From Buddleja alternifolia (lineage: Eukaryota; Streptophyta; Magnoliopsida; Lamiales; Scrophulariaceae), in contig CM033399.1 of assembly GCA_019426215.1 (NCBI GenBank), positions 24,437,022-24,501,021 on the forward strand: a DNA stretch of 64,000 nt, read 5' to 3'. Of this stretch, positions 57,920-64,000 are shown in pieces; position 1 is the first letter of the stretch; the number at the start of each line of letters is the position of its first letter. The notes below the pieces were generated by a model. It was not told the origin of the DNA and did no database searches. It saw nothing but the letters and a program-made list of their open reading frames with translations. The position numbers and the translations under genes were made by a program.

Positions 57920-60900
57920 GCAGCGATGATGAAGAGCAAGTGTCTTCGTCTTCATCATCATCGGAAGAAGAGGTGGTGGTTAAGCGACCAAAATGAAAAA
58001 TCACCTTGAAAGTCGCTAAGCCATCTAAACCAGCAAAGAAGCAGAAGCAGAAGCCGGAGCCCAAGAAGAAACAGAAGTCTCCTTCTCCCAAATCTCCATC
58101 TCCCCCTCCAACGTTTATCTTCCCTCAGGAAGAGGAGGAAGAAGAAGAAGAAGAAATACCGCTAGCCCAAAGGCGTACTTCTCTCTCCACTCCAGCTGCA
58201 TCGATAAGCGCTCCAGCAGAGCCAGCGCTTAAAGAACCAGCGAGTGTTCCATCTCAGTCTGACGCTGCTCCAGAAATTAGCTCAGATCCTAAAGTCTATG
58301 CTCACTCTGAAAGGATTTCCCATGTTTGGGATCCAAAAGAAGTTATCCCGGAGCCTGAGACAACTGTACCAAATGTAGAAACAGATCAAGCGACTGCGTC
58401 AGTCAATGATAGTCCTCAGGCTCAAGATGCACCAGACGCTGATGCACCTTTATCTTCCGAGATTCCTGTTGAATTAGATGTGGATATGGAAGCAGTTGTG
58501 GATATCACTAAGGAAGTAGCCCATGTCCTTCCTGACGCTGACACATCTCCAGTCATTCACGCGACTGAGCATGCTAAGCGGTCGATAGAAGTGGCACCTA
58601 TGCCAACAAAATCTATTGCCTTCGTTCCCACTCCAACCGGATCTCCTCCCCTTGTCATAGACTTCTTTCCTCGCGGATACAATGTAGACGTTGAGTTCTA
58701 CTATGCCGCTAGAGAGCTTGACACCAGGCAGTTAGTTGAAATGGAAATCAATTTTCAAAATACTCTCCATAGGACTGATGTCTCAAATTCTGACAAGTTT
58801 AATTTCTTTGAGCGTTTCGCCGATCTAGGTCTTTACAATCTTGAGCGAATCCAATCTCGACTTGAGTATATTCATCGACCAGCGATCAACATGACTGAAT
58901 TTGATGAGAAGCGTTTTAACTTTACTGGCCATTCTCAAGAGTCATTTTATCCTTTGCGCCAGAATAAAGTCGTCATAAAGAATCCCCATATGCGTGATTG
59001 GTCAAAGAATCCAGACGAAGAAATTCTCAACAGGATTGGATACTCCGCTTTTCCCAAAGTCGTTCATTCTCCTCAAAACGCTCTATTCCCTAAACCTCTC
59101 AGATTGTGGAAAGGGAAAGGACCAGTAGTTGCTGAGCGTCCCAATCCTATCAATTCATGGATAGAAGCTGAAGCTCGTGAATACCTTGCGAGAGCATGGG
59201 CTGAGGACTATGATGAAGAACTTAAACGCTTTGAAAAGTTTATTGCAGCAAGAAAAGAACAGAAGAAAGCTGATAAACTTGGAAAGCGATGGATGATGGA
59301 TACTGCAAGATGGGCTGAAGAATTCGTGTTGCACTTTTACACGCTGGAAGAACTTGTGAGGTACCCATTTTTGTTTCAATTCGGAGTAGATTACAGACGC
59401 AGAGGTTATGCTCTATTTCTTCTCCAGTAGCGACAGAATTTGGTAGGCAATATTAGCGCTTTAACTTACTACAGACAATCAATAGAATGCTATATTCGCC
59501 AGCATCTCAGCTTAATCGTTCAGGGAGGTCGTTACATTTATCATCCTACTCAGAATTTTGTTCAGCGAATCCTTCCTGACCTCAATGAAGATGCATCCTC
59601 TAGTAAGAAATCTATTCTGCCAGAACACAGTGAAATTTGTGTCAATGTTGCAGATGAGCACGCTGAGTTTGCTGAATTCTACAGAGACAGAAGAGCAGTG
59701 ATAGAAAACGCACAAGCGCTGGATATCACTTTTAACCACTATTCAGGGCTAAGCAACTTCCGAGGGTACAATTTTCACCCTGTGCTCTTTTGTGAACAGA
59801 ATGTTCAAGTGGCCAAGATGATATCGCTGATCAGGCCAGTGGACATAGAAGCAGCTCAAGCACTAATGCCATTTATTTTGGACTACTACATCTCTTATAC
59901 TTCAGGAATTGATCTACCGGAAGGAGTGCAACTTGCACTAATCAATGAAGAACGCGAATACGCATATTCTTTATCCCACAGACCAACCTGATTAGTCCAA
60001 GGCACGTAATGGAAGCGATTGGCCCACTCTGGGTCAAACCTGTTAAGAGTCCAGCGCCTCAAATTGAAGTTGTTGCAATAGAAGAGGAGCAAACTCCTAC
60101 TGTGGAAGCTGCTCAACCCACAGATGCTGATATGCCAAATATTGTTCTCAGCGCTCCAGCAGACGAGATTCCCCTTGAGGAACAAGTTGTTCAAATTAAC
60201 TCTGCAACTCAGACGCTAGACTCAGCGATAGAAGAGGTTCATGCTGACTTAGCCGCACAGCCTGAAGAGCCTATTATCAAAGACAAATCTAAAGGCAAAG
60301 CTCCAGCAGTCTCAAGTTCTCACGGACCTGAGCGTTCCTCTTCCGATTCATCAGATTCAGACTCTGACTGTGATCCAAAAGCTAAAGACTTCAGAAAAGC
60401 AGTTCGACATTCTCTCAATGATATAAAGGGTTCATGGTCTTGATTGGAAGAGCGAAGTACTTCCACGCTTAATCAAGTTGAAACAGTTCTCAAATCTGAT
60501 AGGCGAAATGCAAATAAGCTTATAATCTCCATGATGAACTCTATCGCTCCTCTCATCAAAGAGTTTTCAGACAATTTCAATTGGACGCTTGCGCAGAATG
60601 CTTCAGCTGATACTGAGTGTCACAATTCCTTCAACCTTATCTCTCAAAGTATCGCTGAACAAATTACTCTCTTGATAGATGAAGTCAAGCTTCTCCGAAG
60701 GGATATCGCTGACTTAAAACCTCTCTTGATGATGCCAAGAAGGGGGAAAATAAAGAAAAGTCCAAAGCAATTTCTAAAACAGATAATAAACACTGGCGAT
60801 CAATGTTTGAAGAAATAGTGAGCATAAATAAGATGCTAACTAAAAAGAGAAAGCCAAGATATTATCTAGGAAGGTACTTGCTCCCGAAGTTGGACATCGA

Positions 60901-61180
60901 ATTTTTGGAGAGTATGGGATTTCATCTTTATGCGGACCGCTTAGACGACCTATCAACTGGAATCCATCCAACGATCAGACAAGACATCTATTATGACTTA
61001 ATTCGTGAACTTGGTATTCCTCCAAGGGAATGGGTGGACAGGCTGAAGGAACTGAATGAAAGCGCTAGACAGCGAAGGCATGACTATGATGAACTCCAAT
61101 ATACCACCATGATAGACGTTGATCGACTCCTCATGGACTTAGCAAATGAGATCTACCAAAAAGAAGAAAGCATAAAGTGA
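57920..61180 (+). pseudogene. Element A third ORF, C-terminal part
   Basis: Resumes after solo LTR D with an acidic Ser-rich stretch, then an in-frame TGA at 57994. The same frame runs on through a Lys/Pro-rich basic region and an acidic Pro/Ala-rich region to a folded-looking domain (around LRLWKGKGPVVAERPN) that aligns with element B's LRLWKNKAVHAVERLG. Further stops or shifts occur at 59428, about 59991, 60441 and about 60810. The last frame ends at 61180. It is homologous to B's third ORF throughout but much more diverged than pol, and dead. Confidence 0.8.
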
Positions 61181-61440
61181 CAGAAAAGATGAATGCTTTA
61201 TATATATATATTTTTTTCTTTCTTATTTTTTCAATTATTCAGTATAAATCATGTACGCTTATCTCTCTACATAAATGAATGATTTATCGCTGAAACAACT
61301 TGTTGAGGCTAATCTAACATTAGCTAACTTTACTAACTTTCCAAACGCTAACTTATACTTATTTGGGCTTTTCTTTGAACTCTTAAATTATAAAAGAGTT
61401 ATAAGAGTTAAAGTCTTGACATCATCAAAAAAGGGAAAAT
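61181..61440 (+). other. 3' untranslated spacer and polypurine tract of element A
   Basis: AT-rich spacer ending in a purine-rich tract (about 61424-61440, AAAAAAGGGAAAA core) directly before the 3' LTR. It is the expected plus-strand primer. Element B has the matching tract at 27092-27108 on the other strand. Confidence 0.75.
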
Positions 61441-62860
61441 TGTTAGGAATTTCATGTTAGATGTTTTGATAATGACAAGATAGGATTTTTATGTTAGACC
61501 CCAAAATATAATGTAAATTTATATTTCATAGATCAATTGTATAAGCGTTTGAAAGTATGTAATTTTGTTAGGCTTGTAATTTTTATCTTTGTAGATTTTA
61601 GACTAAGTATTAGATACCGAATCGCTAATAGAATTCTAGGTGAGTATATTAGAGAAGAAATTGAAGATCAGCGTCTGAAGTCAGAAGAAGATGAAGATGT
61701 ATCCTTAGCGTCTGTCAAACGCTAAAGGATTATTTCAGGATTCTTGAATCAAACGCTCAAAGCACTCTAGCGATCAGAATCAGATTCACCTGAAATAAAT
61801 TCTCAAGTCATGAAGGACTTAAATGCAATCATTCAACGGACATTTATTTCAACCAGGAAATAAATTCAAATGCATTAAATGCCTGATAAGAGCATTAAAT
61901 GTGATAAGCTAATATGACTTGTGGGCAAGCCACCTTTTGACTAGACTGTCAGAACTTCAGAGTTTATAGCTGCTCCCGTCCAATCGGAACCAGCAGAATT
62001 TCAGGAATGTTAGAGAAAAGGTATAATCACGCGCCCCGTGAAAGGCACACTCTCACATGTGTCCAACGGACATATTCCCAAGAATTGCTTATAAATACCT
62101 CATTCAAGCAAACCCTAAAGAGACATAGAGATAGAGATATATGTACATGCACAAGAAAAATTTGCTGAAGAAAAAGCTTAGAAACTCCATAGCCAAAATC
62201 CTTCAAGCTTTTTACATACATTCCTTACAGTCACAAATATCTCAAATATCTTCAAAAGGAGAAACCTAAACTCTTACTGAGATATTCCAAGTTGTTTGAT
62301 CTTTCCAAAAACAAACAAACCCTTGTGATAAAACTGTCAACCTTTCATCTGAGTGAGAAAGTTGTTGAAAACCCCTTACAGACAGTATCTTTGAGTGAGA
62401 GAAACTTGTAGAAGAAGATCTTCATTGGTGCTAAAATCTGTGTGATCAAGGAGCCCGAGATCATTTTCACCTATTTACTATCTTGTAGAAGATTTTGTGT
62501 GATTCTTTGATAATCATCTTAGTAAATTCCCTCCAAGTGAAAAAGGAAAAGAAGGACGTAGCAGGGATTACATCACCCAGTGAACGTTATATATCTTGTA
62601 TCATTTACTTTCATTATTTTCTTGTTTTATATTGTTTTATCTATTCTGAAAAAGACAAGCTAAATCTGCTAAGTGACTATTTAACCAAAACGAACGCTAA
62701 AGCTTTAAAAATCATTTCCGCTGTGCTAACCCTGATTAAGTGATCTAAGTATTACCCTACTTTGGTAAAAGTGATACGAAAGTTTTGAAGTAAAAAAAAG
62801 GTTTTAGGGTCTATTCAACCCCCCCTTCTAGACCCTTTCGTATGCCACTTGGGACCACCA
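61441..62860 (+). repeat. 3' LTR of element A
   Basis: The 1420-bp LTR starts TGTTAGGAATTTC and ends GGGACCACCA, followed by the target duplication GTCTT. It differs from the 5' LTR by many substitutions and by indels, including a loss of about 95 bp near 62769. This indicates considerable age. Confidence 0.93.
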
Positions 62861-62865
62861 GTCTT

Positions 62866-64000
62866 ATAATTTAATATTGAAATATTAAATTGGGAAAGAC
62901 TAGTTAATTAATTAGTAGTCTAATTAATTAATATGTGAAAGAGAATATATATATATATATGATTATGCATGTATGGGCGTGTATTTGGATAGATATGGTG
63001 GAAACATTTTATCTTGTTCACCAAGTCTTTGTGTATATATATATATATATATTTAATATATATCTATCTTATAATATATTTGGTAGGATCTATTCTAATT
63101 AATTAGATAACTAATTAATGTGGAAAGATCCTATAAATATATATATTAGGATAAATATTGAAGATATGGAAAGATCTTATTTGATACGATATGGTATATT
63201 TGATATGTATCAAATATATGGAAATATCTTTTTTGTTGGAAAAATATCCAATTATTTAAGGAAGAGAGTCTGAGAAAGAATGAAAACTAAATTAAATAGC
63301 ATACATACATATATCTGTTGGGTTGGTTTAATCCCCGGGTAGGTTAGCACAGGGGAATTTAAAAAATTTAATACAACTACCCCGAAACAGGATTATGGCC
63401 AGTTTAATCAAACTAATAATACGAAGAAAAACTAATCTACAAGGAATACCTTTCGCGTTTTTTCCCTCGTACAAGTTTCTGATCTTTTCAACTAGAACAA
63501 ATACCCCCTTGAACGAATCTACTAGAAGACCGTCGGCCTCCTCCAAAATTCTCGAGCTTTGATTTGTTCCTTGTATCTTCAAGCGATCCAATTGTCTCGC
63601 CTCTAAGATGTATCCACACCTCCGTTATAGTTCCCAATAATTATATTGTGGTGCTAGCCTATATAATTATTTTAGACTTAATTTAAACTTCTATATAAAG
63701 GTAGGAATATATGTGAACGATTAATCTCAACACATGAGCAAAACTTTGTCTTGAAATAATTAGGTGAGGGGTGATTTTTAACTTGAAATAAGAACAAAAT
63801 TTCTCTATTTTTCTTCTAGGTGTTGGACGAAAATTCACTCTCAAAATTAAAGTGTGTGTGTGTGTATTTTTCTTAACACACATATCTATAGAGATACTCC
63901 TAGGTTTAATTTGATTAGAAGTTAAGATGAGATAAAATCTCTAAGATTTGACTTTCATCTAATCCTAAAAACAAGGAACTTAGCTTGCAAGCTAACTTGT
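62866..64000. other. Right flank: AT-rich repeat-like DNA, no gene seen
   Basis: Continues the TTAATTAA-rich sequence interrupted at 22963. It holds AT runs at 62947-62960 and 63033-63052, then from about 63310 a slightly GC-richer stretch whose minus strand has a short open frame (63591-63328) without recognisable similarity. The style of the minus strand suggests retrotransposon LTR or leader DNA, but no boundary was found. A TG microsatellite lies at 63852-63866. Confidence 0.45.

Larger units (their letters stand above)
22969..62860 (+). mobile_element. Element A: SIRE-like Copia LTR retrotransposon with nested insertions
   Basis: The boundaries are LTRs at 22969-24444 and 61441-62860, flanked by the perfect 5-bp duplication GTCTT (22964-22968 and 62861-62865). 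The primer-binding site is at 24447-24458 and the polypurine tract at 61424-61440. The order gag, integrase, reverse transcriptase, RNase H is that of Ty1/Copia. A long third ORF after pol and LTRs of about 1.4-1.5 kb place it in or near the SIRE/Maximus lineage. Removing element B (25531-50840) and solo LTR D (55948-57914) leaves about 12.6 kb. All reading frames are broken and the protease segment is missing, so it is dead. It is the oldest of the nested set by position. Confidence 0.93.

Noticed and set aside
63328..63591. 87-codon minus-strand open frame in the right flank
   Set aside because: No recognisable family; the surrounding DNA looks like retrotransposon untranslated sequence.

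Overview
The window is nuclear DNA from a flowering plant, most likely a eudicot. The evidence is an AT-rich background, a spliced gene with GT/AG introns whose product belongs to a plant NT-C2 coiled-coil family, and plant-specific LTR retrotransposon lineages (SIRE-like Copia, Athila-like Gypsy, and Tat-like and Tekay-like LTRs). No prokaryotic, organellar or viral-genome features are visible. The species cannot be fixed from the sequence; Lamiales would be only a guess.

Left part (1-22963). A broken O-methyltransferase first-exon fragment (241-680) is followed by TCGA-motif-rich DNA and a minus-strand Tat-like LTR with its primer-binding site (2541-3580). After about 4 kb of AT-rich intergenic DNA comes the only intact-looking host gene, at 8156-12259: eight exons and 1029 codons encoding an N-terminal C2-type (NT-C2/EEIG1-EHBP1) membrane-binding domain and a very long coiled coil. 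Next come small non-autonomous repeats (a CACTA-like end near 13708 and a hairpin repeat at 16988-17188), a large Gypsy-type LTR (17189-20157) and decayed repeat DNA.

Right part (22964-62865). This whole block is one insertion with three nested levels, each boundary proved by a perfect 5-bp target-site duplication. Element A (22969-62860, plus strand, TSD GTCTT) is a SIRE-like Copia element. Element B (25531-50840, minus strand, TSD CAAGC) is a relative of A inserted into A's gag gene. Element C (37439-50200, plus strand, TSD GTCCT) is an Athila-like Gypsy element inserted beside the TATA box of B's 5' LTR. A fourth insertion, solo LTR D (55948-57914, TSD AGTTC), lies in A's third ORF and carries a 5S-rRNA-derived segment. 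C is the youngest, with nearly identical LTRs and only two frameshifts. A and B are defective in complementary ways: A has lost protease and B has lost most of gag.

The most interesting signals are non-coding. Each element family is peppered with its own short CpG-containing motif: YTCGAR in the left element, AAGCG/CGCTT in A and B, and GCGCC-nnn-GCGCC dyads in C. In A/B and C the motif runs through LTR, coding and spacer DNA. A and B also carry a very large third ORF (about 1430 codons in B) with basic and coiled-coil regions and no visible envelope features, preceded by a non-coding block conserved between the two copies.
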